A stretch of 64,000 bases of DNA from Physella acuta (lineage: Eukaryota; Mollusca; Gastropoda; Physidae), in contig NW_026732322.1 in NCBI RefSeq assembly GCF_028476545.1, forward strand, positions 62,001 to 126,000, in the 5' to 3' direction. Position 1 is the first letter of the stretch. Every line of letters starts with the position of its first letter. The notes under the pieces are model-generated. The model ran no database searches, was not told the origin of the DNA, and was given only the letters and a program-made list of their open reading frames with translations. Below are positions 1-11,543 of this stretch, in pieces. Made by a program: the position numbers and the translations under genes.

Positions 1-48
1 GAAAGATGATAATACCCGCAATTGTACTTCCAAATATATTTTTCACAG

Positions 49-162
49 CCTATAAAAGAAGGAGTTGGTACCGACAGGTTTGGAAAAAATATGTTGTGGT
101 ATTTAGACACACCAGAATCACGTGGTTATGATATTCAAGACTACGATAATCTTCTTCGTTGA
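49..162 (+). CDS. Terminal coding exon of an unidentified gene (partial, enters from left edge)
   Basis: A pyrimidine-rich tract ending in TTTTTCACAG (39-48) is followed by an open frame of 37 codons ending in TGA at 160-162. The peptide begins PIKEGVGTDRFGKNMLWYLD and ends YDIQDYDNLLR. It has balanced composition and no low-complexity character, unlike the surrounding repeats. Stops lie just upstream in the same frame (7-12), which fits an intron there. A poly(A) signal follows within ten bases. I do not recognise the family, and 37 residues are too few to assign one. It could be a chance frame, but acceptor, frame, stop and poly(A) signal together favour a real last exon. Confidence 0.5.
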   Translation, partial: PIKEGVGTDRFGKNMLWYLDTPESRGYDIQDYDNLLR

Positions 163-165
163 ATG

Positions 166-171
166 AATAAA
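166..171 (+). terminator. Poly(A) signal AATAAA
   Basis: Canonical AATAAA four bases after the TGA of the exon ending at 162. Such a short 3' UTR is possible; other AT-rich signals follow. Confidence 0.4.
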
Positions 172-429
172 CGTACTTAATAAGCGCAGTAAATGTACTT
201 AAAATAAGAATTTGTCACTACAGTTATTGCTATTTTTATTACGGGAAACACACGGATATGTTTTTAAAAATCAATAAGATAGGACATATTAAGTTCCAAA
301 AGGAACACGTTTGCTGCCTTAAAAACTCTCCAAACCTGCAGAAATAAGAGTGTTGAAAAAAGGATGTACACATTTTACAGATTCGTGTACGGAAGACCTT
401 AACTTTCTTGTAAGTGGCGCAGAATGTGT

Positions 430-580
430 ACAAAATGTGGAGCCCCCCCCCCCCCCCGAAGAAAGTCTATGCCCCCCCCCCTCCCCACCGAACGAAATGG
501 AATTTATATAGAAAACATTGGTCGTTTGACCTAACTTGCGACGACCCCCCCCTCCCCCCAAAGTTCAAGTCTTTTGTTTT
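430..580 (-). mobile_element. Fragment of M1 hAT-like MITE (no ends)
   Basis: C-runs separated by the M1 core (CGAACGAAATGGAATTTATA) match the interior of the full copy at 53453-53675 in the same orientation. Neither terminal CAGTGTTTCTTCCAG is present, so this is a relic. The proline-run reading frames here are a by-product of the C-runs. Confidence 0.55.
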
Positions 581-632
581 TGCAATCGCTCACTGTTATG
601 TTATGGTGTGTGTTTAACAAGGGTGTTTTGGG

Positions 633-858
633 CAGTGTTTCTTCCAGACTTTTTTCTCCGGGGGGGGGGGGGGCACTTGAAATCTTAGGGGGGGGGGGGG
701 CGGTAAACTTTCTTCGGGGGCGGACACTGTTAAAAGTATATATTTTCTATATAAATTTCATTTCGTTCGGGGGGGGGGGGGGGGCGGTAAAAAAATTTCG
801 GGGGGGGGGTGGGGGGTGGGGCTTCGTCCCCCCGAAGAGATGCCTGGAAGAAACTCTG
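633..858 (+). mobile_element. M1 hAT-like MITE, full copy
   Basis: Begins CAGTGTTTCTTCCAGAC and ends GCCTGGAAGAAACTCTG, an inverted terminal repeat. The flanking 8-mer GTTTTGGG (625-632 and 859-866) is an exact target duplication, diagnostic of the hAT superfamily together with the CAG ends. The interior is G-runs plus a conserved AT core (TATATAAATTTCATTTCGTT). There is no coding capacity, so it depends on a transposase encoded elsewhere. Confidence 0.85.
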
Positions 859-1000
859 GTTTTGGGTGCGGCTGCATGTTATCGTAGACCACATTGCTGC
901 TACCCTTCTGGTCAAATGTCGAAATGAGAGGAACTGGCAAAGAAATAGGGTGGAGCGGTCTATTTTTTTTAGCATGAGTTGATTTGGGAGTATAGAGGCC

Positions 1001-1102
1001 TATTTTGAGGTAATCCCAGATTAGTACCGCTTCGAACCGTCCCATGAAAATTATTTTGAGATAATCCCAGATCAGTACCGCTTCGAACCGTCCCATGATT
1101 GG
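1001..1102. repeat. Two tandem copies of a 51-bp unit at the end of a coding exon
   Basis: Units 1001-1051 and 1052-1102 differ at only a few bases; each contains the core CGCTTCGAACCGTCCCATGA. The second (3' on +) copy encodes the C-terminus and stop of the minus-strand exon at 1072-2004. The first lies just past its stop. Confidence 0.8.
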
Positions 1103-2004
1103 TTTCTATGGTAACTTGGTTTGTTGTAGTGACTACCAATGTCATTGTACTTGGATGTCTGCAAACGCATCGACGCGGGTGGGGGCGCTATTTTGGTTGA
1201 TTTGTTCGTTTGTTCTATAGGGTATTTAGACGAACCCAATCTTGATTGCGATACGTTTAATCTGTAAGTATCTGGGTCTGGGTCGTTCGATTTACGAAAA
1301 CACGGCGTGGGGGGCGGGGATACGTCCGTGTCGTCGTATTCAATTGTTGGTTGGGAACACAGCATGGAGCGGGGATAAAGTAGGTCAATGTTTGTGTCAG
1401 AGATGGCGCTTGCGTAGTTGTTTACGTTTGGCGTCGGTGGCGGCGGTGAAGCGGAAGTGAGTAAATTTCTTCCCGGTGTGGGCGGTCGATCTATAGAGCA
1501 AGGCGACAAAGCCTCGTAGTGGTTGGAGGAGAAGTCGCTGTCAGACGCATGGTGTTCTTTGATCTCCGATTTAAAATGGTGAATGGATAAGTGGTCTTTG
1601 CTGGAGCTACGCCTCAGAGGATCGGTCGCCATTTTTACTTTGTTGATCGACCTTGACCTTTCGCGAACCCGCGCCGCGTCGTTGTACCCACGCCCCGGGG
1701 TCGAGGAACAAATCCTCCGGTGGCTGCTGTTGTGATGTACGCCGCGAAATTTATCATCCACGCCGTGAATGTTCCGGCTGTAGTCGTCGGTTCCGCTGGA
1801 GAGGTAGACGTCGCTGCAAGAGCGGGTTTTTGTTTTCTTGGTGCTGTCCCTTTTTCGTCTTGTGTAGATGAGGGTGATTTTGGTGGAGCGCGTGCTGGAG
1901 CTGATGAAGTAAGATTTGGGAGCGTGGGGGGAGTTTTCTTCCTGGAGCAGCGCCAAGACGGCGTGGGGGAGGTTGTATTCCATCGCAGACCCGCGCGTGG
2001 TCAT
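1072..2004 (-). CDS. Long Ser/Arg/Pro-rich coding exon, family not recognised
   Basis: Open minus-strand frame of 310 codons ending in TGA at 1072-1074. Just upstream is a good acceptor (TATTTCTATCCCAG, 2005-2018), with ATG immediately after it (MTTRGSAMEYN). It is either the start codon or an internal Met of a downstream exon. The protein is polar and probably disordered. Visible parts are a basic patch TRRKRDSTKKTKTR near residue 65, an RERSRSINKVK segment, and several proline clusters (DRPPTPGR, SPPPPTPN, SPPPTPCF) typical of SH3 or WW ligands or of proline-directed phosphorylation sites. No membrane segment or catalytic motif is seen. It could be the cytoplasmic tail of a larger protein. 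No upstream exons could be identified between 2.2 and 15 kb. Confidence 0.65.
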   Translation of the reverse strand: MTTRGSAMEYNLPHAVLALLQEENSPHAPKSYFISSSTRSTKITLIYTRRKRDSTKKTKTRSCSDVYLSSGTDDYSRNIHGVDDKFRGVHHNSSHRRICSSTPGRGYNDAARVRERSRSINKVKMATDPLRRSSSKDHLSIHHFKSEIKEHHASDSDFSSNHYEALSPCSIDRPPTPGRNLLTSASPPPPTPNVNNYASAISDTNIDLLYPRSMLCSQPTIEYDDTDVSPPPTPCFRKSNDPDPDTYRLNVSQSRLGSSKYPIEQTNKSTKIAPPPASMRLQTSKYNDIGSHYNKPSYHRNQSWDGSKRY

Positions 2005-2006
2005 CT

Positions 2007-2218
2007 GGGATAGAAATATATTAATTTTAACAAGATAGTGACAAGTATAAGAAAAATACGGGATAGAAATACAATAATTTTTACAAGAAAGTGAAAAGTA
2101 TAAGAAAAATACGGGATAGAAATACAATAATTTTTACAAGAAAGTGAAAAGTATAAGAAAAATACGGGATAGAAATACAATAATTTTAACAAGATAGTGA
2201 AAAGTATAAGATAAATAC
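2007..2218. repeat. Minisatellite, four copies of a 53-bp unit, abutting a splice acceptor
   Basis: GGGATAGAAATA starts at 2007, 2060, 2113 and 2166, an exact 53-bp period. On the minus strand each unit ends in TTTCTATCCC, and only the exon-proximal unit continues as AG and so forms the acceptor of the exon ending at 2004. Confidence 0.85.
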
Positions 2219-2273
2219 CACAAGTCCAATACTACCAAGGTATAACATGGAAGCCATGCAACGTGACTTAACA

Positions 2274-2510
2274 TGGGACGGCGTGGCTTAGACGTAGAAC
2301 GCTCGACTGCTAGTTCGAAAGTCTCGAGTTCGGATCTCGGTTCGGACTGGAGGACACGCCTGAGTCCATCCAGCTCTGATGGGTACCTGACTCTCGTTAA
2401 GGAAAATAAATGCGGCTGAGTATAGTGCTGACCACATATATGCCGAGGTCAAGAAACATGTGAACTTTACTTCATCTGCCCTATGGATCGTTAGGTCTGA
2501 AAGAGGAACT
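2274..2510 (+). mobile_element. tRNA-derived SINE, family A
   Basis: The head GGCGTGGCTTAGACGTAGAA contains an A-box-like motif, and GAGTTCGGATCTCGG a B-box. The body has the family-specific CCAGCTCTGATGGGTACCTG and GTGCTGACCACA. The same body recurs at 5930, 6845, 13945, 31745, 34155, 38016, 39727 and the right edge. It does not fold as a functional tRNA. Confidence 0.8.
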
Positions 2511-2695
2511 TTACTTACATGATTCAACATTTTCAACGCATAAACAACATATTGCATAAGACTGGACAAAACATTAACTCAGAGGCTCAACATATAATTA
2601 TGGATAAAACATACAGAATTTACTACATAACACAACATAGTATATTTTGTTGGACATAACACATACTATATAACTCAAGCCAAGTAGTCCACGAC

Positions 2696-2833
2696 CAGTG
2701 TTTCTTCCAGACTTTTTTCTCCCGGGGGTGGGGGGGGGGGGCGGACACTAGTAGAAGTGTATGTTAACTATATAAAATCCATCTCGTTCCGGGGGGGGGG
2801 GGGGGCGGTAGAAGATGCCTGGAAGAAACTCTG
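2696..2833 (+). mobile_element. M1 hAT-like MITE, full short copy
   Basis: Ends CAGTGTTTCTTCCAGAC and GCCTGGAAGAAACTCTG. The exact 8-bp target duplication TCCACGAC is at 2688-2695 and 2834-2841. Interior G-runs and AT core as in the copy at 633. Confidence 0.85.
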
Positions 2834-3540
2834 TCCACGACACATATAACATGGTAGATAATATAGGCCAGTATTCTACACTACATAACACATTACACAG
2901 TACAGGACACAAAACATACTACACGACACAGCGAATAAAACTCACTATAGCAGAGAATAGAAACGAACCTAAAACTAACAATTCCTCATTCTTTTACTCT
3001 TAAACTATTATATAGGTCTAGCCTATAAGCATATTGATTTTATTCTTTGTCTCCAGGAGTCGTTAAATAGATTTTTTTTATACTACAGTATCGACTGATG
3101 TCACGGAAAAAATTAACCGAGTTTAGTTGTTAAAGAGGTCAAGTATCTGTAAACTTCGTCAGAGGTGGTTTGAAAATTACTTTGTACCCTCTGACCTTTA
3201 TTAGTGCATGCGGTTATGCAGTGGGGGTAAATTCAACAGCCGCTGTGTGTCAAATGCGTCACTTTTCTTTGTCGGTTTCGGGTTATTTGTAAATGTATTT
3301 TACTTTTCCCTTTTTTTTAAATCGAAGTTTTTTTTATAAAAGTAATAAAAGCAAACCAACCCTTTCAATATTCAATCAATAATATTGATGATGTCGCAAT
3401 ACCTTGTGATTTGTTTTTTAGCGTTGATATTATCATTTAATATCAGCAATTATATTTTTTGTTATTATCTTTTTATAAGCAAGAATTTACATGTTCCTGA
3501 CAATTTTTTTTTAACAAAACGAGCTAAAAACATATAATCA
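2834..3540. other. Intergenic, no gene seen
   Basis: AT-rich DNA with short chance frames only. A run of degenerate CATA/ACA-rich words flanks the M1 insertion (2580-2960). Confidence 0.5.
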
Positions 3541-3745
3541 AGCAACACGTGCCAATATGTTATGCGCCATATATGTGACCAGTGAACCCGACTTCAGCCT
3601 GCTTTTATTTTTGGATTTGCTTCCATAGCCTTTGATCTCCCAAGAATAAACTACAATCAGCAGTTGTTTGATTTTGGAGTTGTCTCTCCTAGATGCGTTG
3701 CTGTCCCCAGCTGTCGAGCCTCATCCGCCCGGGTATGAGGTTATA
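3541..3745 (-). mobile_element. SINE family B, old fragment
   Basis: Shares TTGATTTTGGAGTTGTCTCT, the TTTGGATTTGCTTCCATAGC block and GAGCCTCATC with the better copies at 26431-26697 and 26975-27292. Head and tail are lost. Confidence 0.7.
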
Positions 3746-3763
3746 TCGCTCCATACTAACTCA

Positions 3764-4022
3764 AAAACGGGCAAAACGGCCCGTGACAAAACGGCCCTGT
3801 CAAAATAACCCATATAAATCGGCCACCGCCAAAACGACCCAGTGCAAATGGCCCCGACAAAAGGACCACGACATATAGATTGCCGACATACAGACTCTCG
3901 ACTAATGGTTTCCCGACATATTTTCTTCCGACAAATACTACATGAGCCTATTAGACGGGACTCATTTGTCGTGAGCGTATTATCGGGGCCGTTTTGTCAC
4001 AGGCTGTTTTATCGCGCGCTTG
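3764..4022. mobile_element. Foldback-like element with 16-bp-period repeats at both ends
   Basis: The left end has tandem GACAAAACGGCCC-type units, and the right end carries the inverse (GGGGCCGTTTTGTCACAGG). The middle holds further degenerate CGACA-N-A words. Inverted ends plus subterminal repeats suggest a non-autonomous DNA transposon. I could not fix its exact termini or a target duplication. Confidence 0.5.
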
Positions 4023-5660
4023 GTTCATTGGTCAGACTTAGAACAGGCCACAATAGGATGAAACGTGTTTCGAAAATTAAAAGCTGATACCAGCGAGACA
4101 TACCCTCTGTGGTGTAGCCCCCGGAAAAAACTTCATGTGTACCGAAAGACGAGATCTAGACTCTGGCCCTTAAACACTCCACTCAGAAATTGAATTTTGA
4201 TCCGCAACACCACACATTAATACTAGATCCAAAATTATCTCCCTTTTAGGCATAATCTTCTTTCAGTCTCAATAAGGGAGGTAACGATAGGAGATACAGC
4301 GGGAGTGGTGTGAGATCACTTAAGATTTACGTTAATGCACACAAATTATCGGCTGTACTCTTTTTTTGTGTGTTATTACCGATATAGGAAATTGAGATTA
4401 TTTCAGTTTTAAAATTACTAGAAGAACGTATCAAATTAATTTCATCGATTAGTGTTCAGCTTTAATTCTGCAAAACTGGATGTACATTCAAGAATAATTT
4501 ATGTGGACTTTGTTTTGGGGCCTTACTTAAATGAACGTTTTAAACAAATTATTTTATCATGAGCCTTAATAACGGGGGGTATTTTTTAAGGCTTAGGTGA
4601 TGGGAACGGGTTATGTTTTTAAATATAGGCATATATAAATTATTGAGATAAATATAGATCTATAATTATAATAATATCCAGCTTCAAAGAAATTTTAACA
4701 ATTATTTTATCAAATTTTTTTCATAATTTTTTTTTTCATTTTTGAAAATTTAGGTAATAATTAATTATCTTTTTAAATGTTTTTATTATTCGATGAATTC
4801 AACTCGAAAACATCTGTTTAAACTTTAAAATAAACATGCAGAGTTTGAATGAACTTTTATATCGTTTATATAATTTGGATGAAACTCACCTGCAAATTCA
4901 GTAAATAGCGAAACACATTTTCAATTTTGCCTATGCCAACCAGTAAAACTGTATCAATTAGTTTACTCTATGCAGAGGGCTAGCACCGTAAAGTTTTGTT
5001 TCGAATCTTCAGATCTCTAAAAAGTTATCAGACGTAAACAAACCATAACGAAACAAAATGTCACAGACGACCTCCAGCAGTATGAACATCAGCGGCGGAT
5101 GAAAAATCGTATTTTTTTTTTTGCTCCTTCGGAACGAGAGAGCCAAGAGGCAAAGGGCTGTATCGATTCCAACCCTGCGATTAAGGTGGATCCGTCGGCA
5201 TCCACAAAACGCTTACAGTAATCATAAAAAAAATGTCGGAATCGATTGCGGCAGAACTGCTACTTGTAGATGGGCTGGCTACGAGTTGAGAAATAGATCT
5301 TACATGAGGCTTGTCTTATATTTACGTTTACGGTATCGATTTTTTTCCCACAGTTAGTCTTGAATTTGTGTGTGAAATAGAGTTTGAAAAAATGAAAACA
5401 ATGTCGCCTTTATGATTTACTACAGGGACGGATGAACAGGGCTATAGTGGATTTAATTCTGATTTAATTTTAATAGCAGGAATAAATAAATCTGAAAAAA
5501 GGGTCAATGAACTTAACAAAGCTCTCTTCTTCTTCCATTATTTTAATACATTTCTTTTAAAGTAAATTGTCATGAGTAGTCTAGGTCTTCAATCGAAAAC
5601 CGAACTGTGTTGCCTGGTTAAAAAAACAAAATGCGAGCAAGACTTTGTCTTGATCCCATC
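4023..5660. other. Intergenic, no supported gene
   Basis: AT-rich, with poly-A/T tracts. A GC-richer island at about 5040-5340 contains ATGTCACAGACGACCTCCAG (5058) opening a 14-codon frame, and a 78-codon frame in another register. Neither has splice context or family similarity that I can see. Confidence 0.4.
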
Positions 5661-5720
5661 TAGTGGCGTAGCCAGGAATTGGTCATTGGAGGGGTTAAAA
5701 AATGTTTCCATACGTATATA

Positions 5721-5812
<92 letters not shown>

Positions 5813-5906
5813 TATATATAGAGAGAGGGGTCGGGGTCCTTGAGAGGGGTTATAACCCCCCCCCCCCCCCCCCCTACCCCCCCCCCCCCCCTTGCCTATG
5901 CCACTG
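5661..5906. mobile_element. hAT-like MITE (M2 group) swollen by a (TA)n tract
   Basis: The ends are AGTGGCGTAGCCAGGA and the inverse TGCCTATGCCACT. The 8-mer ATCCCATC at 5653-5660 and 5907-5914 is an exact target duplication. The interior is mostly a (TA)n microsatellite (about 5724-5809) and two C-runs. Confidence 0.8.
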
Positions 5907-5929
5907 ATCCCATCATTATTTCCATGAGA

Positions 5930-6085
5930 CGTCTCGAGTTCGGATCCCGGGCTCGAGTCAGTCGACGCACCTTATGAGAAAGTACAGGCGGCTGGTATAT
6001 AGAGCAGAACACACTTCATATGCCGAGGTAAAGAAAAAAAAGGTGAAATCTACTCCATCTTCGCCAGTTTCTATAGGATAGCTTT
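5930..6085 (+). mobile_element. SINE family A fragment
   Basis: Retains the B-box region (GTCTCGAGTTCGGATCCCGG) and the GCGGCTGG...CATATGCCGAGGTAAAGA body. The head is missing. Confidence 0.65.
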
Positions 6086-6473
6086 ACATCATTGTTCCTC
6101 TTCTCTTTTTTTGTGTGCTATTTTTGGCATTCAAAAGCCGCATAGTATTGTTCTCTACATGTATACAACACGTTCTTTAACGTTTTGGATTATAATGAGG
6201 GGGAGGGGGGGGGGGGGGGGGGCTTGAGGAAAGCTTAAAGAAAAAATATGACGAACACACTTACAAAACATGAAGGTGTCGATTATTTTTGTCGGCATTT
6301 TGCTGAAGTCTAGAATTGAAGTTAAGATCGTTACAGGGACCTGTATTATTGCTAATGATAACTTGATACGCTTGCAATCATTAGCTTCGATGTTCACTTC
6401 CGGCGTTCTGTAGTACCGTACCGAAAGACGCCAGGAAATTATAATACCACCGTATTCTGGGATACATGTTGTT

Positions 6474-6661
6474 CAGAGGCGTCGCGACCCTTCCCGGCGG
6501 CCGGAGACAAACTTTCAATTTGGTGCCCCCCCCCCCCATATTTTTTTATATTTATAATGCAAAACTGCACCTTTTAATTTTTTTTTCAACCCATTTTGGC
6601 GCTCCTTTGGTCGACGCCCGGGGACATATGTACCCCCCCGCTACCCCTCGCTACGCCTCTG
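6474..6661. mobile_element. M2 hAT-like MITE
   Basis: Begins CAGAGGCGTCGCGACC and ends CTCGCTACGCCTCTG. The target duplication is ATGTTGTT/ATGTTGTC (7 of 8). It is the reverse-orientation relative of the copy at 27694-27963, sharing GACATATGTACCCCCC and a GCGCC-rich arm. Confidence 0.8.
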
Positions 6662-6844
6662 ATGTTGTCACACAGTGTAACTTGGTAACGATTCCAGCTC
6701 ATGAGCCAAAGAAATATCCACAGTAGATACTAGTGAAAAACAACTTTTGTAGTATAGCTTGTTTTATACAGAGGATGCATGTGAGAATTAGAAATATTAT
6801 TTCTGGTAAAGTGGAGCTCCCCGTCCAAACATGGCTGTCAATGA

Positions 6845-7018
6845 TGCAAGAGAAGTAGAGTTCACTTGTTTCTGTGACCGCGGCATATGAAGAGATAGTG
6901 TAGTCAGCACTATGCCGAGCCGACTTTACTTTCCCTAACGTGAGTTAGGTACCCATCAGAGCTGGGTGGACTCAGGGACAATCTACTGGCTTGAACCGTT
7001 AGGCCACTCCGTCCCATA
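6845..7018 (-). mobile_element. SINE family A, minus orientation
   Basis: Carries GTACCCATCAGAGCTGGGTG, CGGCATATGAAGAGATAGTG and GGCCACTCCGTCC, the inverse of the family A body and head. Confidence 0.75.
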
Positions 7019-8770
<1,752 letters not shown>

Positions 8771-9067
8771 CAGTGGCGTAGCGAGGTCGGGTGTCACCCG
8801 GTGCGGCACTTAATGGTGTCACCCCCCAGAGGCGTAGCGACCCTTCCCGGGGACTAACTTTCAATTTTCGATTTGCACCCCACTCCCCTCAAACTTTAGA
8901 TTTGCACCTCTTAAAAGACTATTTAACACTCGAGTTAATGACTTAATTAAGTGGAATTATCATTTTTCTCTATATATTTTGCTACTTTTTGCCTTGGTGT
9001 CACCCCTCTAAATGGTGTCACCCGGTGCGATCCGCACCCCGCCCCCCCCCCCCTCGCTACGCCTCTG
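8771..9067. mobile_element. Composite M2 hAT-like MITE
   Basis: Begins CAGTGGCGTAGCGAGGTC and ends CTCGCTACGCCTCTG. The exact target duplication AATACATT is at 8763-8770 and 9068-9075. A second M2-type end (AGAGGCGTAGCGACCC) lies internally near 8829. The same internal junction recurs in the copy at 35712, so the composite spread as a unit. Confidence 0.8.
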
Positions 9068-9654
9068 AATACATTCACTCTAACAGTTCTTAAAAGTTTA
9101 AAACTGTACAGCAGCATGAGTACCAAAAACTTAACCTTAAAGAAGTAACCGGCTAAACTTAAGTCTAAAAAAGCCACATTTATTTGTCAAACACAAAGGA
9201 AAGTGTGGTGAGTAGTGGTTTTACACCGTAATATGTATGTTGGGGGGGGGGGGGGGGGGGGGTTCGTATACCCATCAAACCCTTACATATTACTCCAATG
9301 GTAAATATATAATATAACATGCATCTCAAAGATTTCCAAGTTTATTTAACATAATTATACACAAACAATCTATTCATAATCCTAATTTCGCTGTCCTACA
9401 CATTACTCCTACCATAAGAGTGACTTGAACTTTCTATTACTACAGTGATTTGCTCCTCAACTATAATCTAACTAATCTAAGCTCCAAACTCTCAACTTAA
9501 TTGACTTTAATCTCCCTGCTTCATACGTCTTTGAATGATCAACTGCCATAATGCTTCACCGATCAGCTGACCGTCACACGCGACCGGTTGTTTTTAATGG
9601 TCAGTCTATTTGGTTGGTTCTTACTTTTTGTTTCTGTTTTCAACTGCTTGACCT
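9068..9654. other. Intergenic, no gene seen
   Basis: AT-rich, with one G-run at 9242. No repeat family or exon could be assigned. Confidence 0.5.
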
Positions 9655-9989
9655 AAGAGGCGTAGCTAGGGTGAGTCGCCACCCTGGACTCGATCCTAAA
9701 GGGGCGCCAAACGAAGTAGAAAAAAAGAATCTCCCTAAGAGCTCCATTACTGAATTATACACAATCAAAATTATTCAAGAAATAGACTACTACTTGGCAT
9801 TACAGACTAATTAGAATTATTTCTAAATTAATTTTGTCACTAAAATAAAAACTATTACGGGATTGTGACTAGTAAAAAAATTCTTTCCCTTTTCCGAAAT
9901 CGGGAGGGGGTGTAGTTTCTTTGTAAATAAAACTATACACGCAAAATCGATAGTTCGCACCGGGCGCCAGAATAGGTCGCTCACCTCTG
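9655..9989. mobile_element. M2-related hAT-like MITE
   Basis: Begins AAGAGGCGTAGCTAGGG and ends AGGTCGCTCACCTCTG. The 8-mer CTTGACCT at 9647-9654 and 9990-9997 is an exact target duplication. GGGGCGCC near the left and GGGCGCC near the right are shared with other M2 members. Confidence 0.75.
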
Positions 9990-10543
9990 CTTGACCTATG
10001 GTTATTTGCTAACTTCTACATTTTCTCCTTTCTGTTTTGACCTATTTCTAGATTCAGCGTCATCACAGAAAGTGATAGATCTAGTATAGTTTATTTATTC
10101 GCTGCATCAAACTCTTAGCTTAAGTGTATGCCTACATGCTGTACAAGCATTGAAAACGAAGTATGATATTTAGAGTAACCTCTTAATATTCGTCAAAGGA
10201 ATAAAATATTAAAAAATTCAAAGTTAGTTTGAATTTTTAAAATTCTTAATAATGTAACATAGGCCTACACATAGATCTATAATTTACAATTTACGTCGAA
10301 AAGGTATTGTTAGCACCAAAACTTTCATTAGCAGTTTTTCATCGTGTTTTAGATCATACTTGCACATAGTGACAAAACAGGTAGTGTTAGCATCCTCACA
10401 AACTAAAAACAATTACAGGTACAGTGGACGTTTCGACCCAAGGTCTTCTTCAGCAATTAACTGTGTGGTTAACGACCAGACGAAAAACAACAAGTAACAA
10501 TTTTTTGGACTAAGCTTGACAGGGAGAGCACACGCCTTGTTAA
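9990..10543. other. Intergenic, no gene seen
   Basis: AT-rich sequence without recognisable exon or repeat. Confidence 0.5.
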
Positions 10544-10711
10544 CAGTGTTTCTTCCAGACTTTTTTTTCTCCGGGGGGGGGGGGGGGGGGCAGAGTTTCT
10601 TCCAGGCATCTCTTCGGGGGGGGGGGGGGGCGGACACTGTTATAAGTATATATTTACTATATAAATTTTATTTCGTTCGGGATGCCGAAGAGATGCCGGG
10701 AAGAAACTCTG
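10544..10711. mobile_element. M1 hAT-like MITE with an internal duplicated end
   Basis: Outer ends are CAGTGTTTCTTCCAGAC and GCCGGGAAGAAACTCTG. The exact target duplication CTTGTTAA is at 10536-10543 and 10712-10719. An extra left-facing end, CAGAGTTTCTTCCAGGCA, occurs inside at about 10592, so the copy is a rearranged or nested M1. Confidence 0.85.
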
Positions 10712-11543
10712 CTTGTTAATGCCACTATATCTAAAAGAAAAGTCGCGTGTTAAGGAACGCTGGGGGGGAGGGGGGGGGGGGCGTGGTGTACGAAGCAAGA
10801 TGGCTTTGTCAAATAACTAGATTGCGAAATAACAATACGAGTTCATATTTAATTAAAAAAACTTTTCATTAACAAGCTGTTCAAAATTGCAAAACAGTTG
10901 TCTGTAATTCAGAATAGCCTCCCTTGTCTATTCTTCTGCTCGCTTTGATCATTACGTTCGTAACGAGAGCGGGAAAAGTAGTAGTAAATGACATCATTTT
11001 CTTCGAGGGAGCAGCTCGATATTCTGCGTTCTGCTACAGAAAAATACAGCGCGCGTTCGACTGTTCTCCGCAGTTCGTCTTACTGCTTGTAATTAGCGTT
11101 TCTTTAAAGGTGAACAACGGAACTGCTTGAGATTACTGTATACATTACTGTAAACATTGCAAAACCGGTTCAATTAGTAGGCATAAAATAAAAATCGTTT
11201 TATTTTTGTTAGAATAAAGTAAAGCACTTTTTATAAGAAATCATGTATTTGTCATTTTTTTTTTTACAGTATGTGACGGCGTTATTTATACTGATAGGGA
11301 GATATGTAAAAAAAAAAAAGCTTTAGACAACAGAATAGTGGGAGTTAGCGTAATAAATTATATATTATTTAAAACAAAACGAAAAAACAAACAAACCAAA
11401 TCAACAAAGCTTTCCGTTGAAAATTTAAAGGACATAAAAAGTTGAATAACACCACATTAATGATCAAAACTCGTGAAAATGTTTTACGAAAAAAGCATAA
11501 TCATTGTTATTGGTGCATCATGAACACAAACACATTGCCATCA
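10712..11543. other. Intergenic, no supported gene
   Basis: A GC-richer patch at 10920-11130 has a 68-codon frame with no family resemblance. The remainder is AT-rich. Confidence 0.45.

Noticed and set aside
319-975. Gly-run and Pro-run frames at 0.3-1.0 kb
   Set aside because: Produced by the G/C-runs of M1 MITEs; bounded by MITE ends and not by splice sites.
2005-2127. N-terminal extension of the 310-codon exon (MYFYPVFFLYFSL...) as a signal or membrane segment
   Set aside because: It is read through the 53-bp minisatellite; a good acceptor sits exactly at its end.
2274-2345. Possible tRNA gene
   Set aside because: A- and B-box words are present but the cloverleaf is not, and the sequence continues into the SINE A body found at many other sites.
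10924-11130. 68-codon plus-strand frame
   Set aside because: Isolated, hydrophobic start but no splice signals, no recognisable content and a flanking poly-A-rich context.
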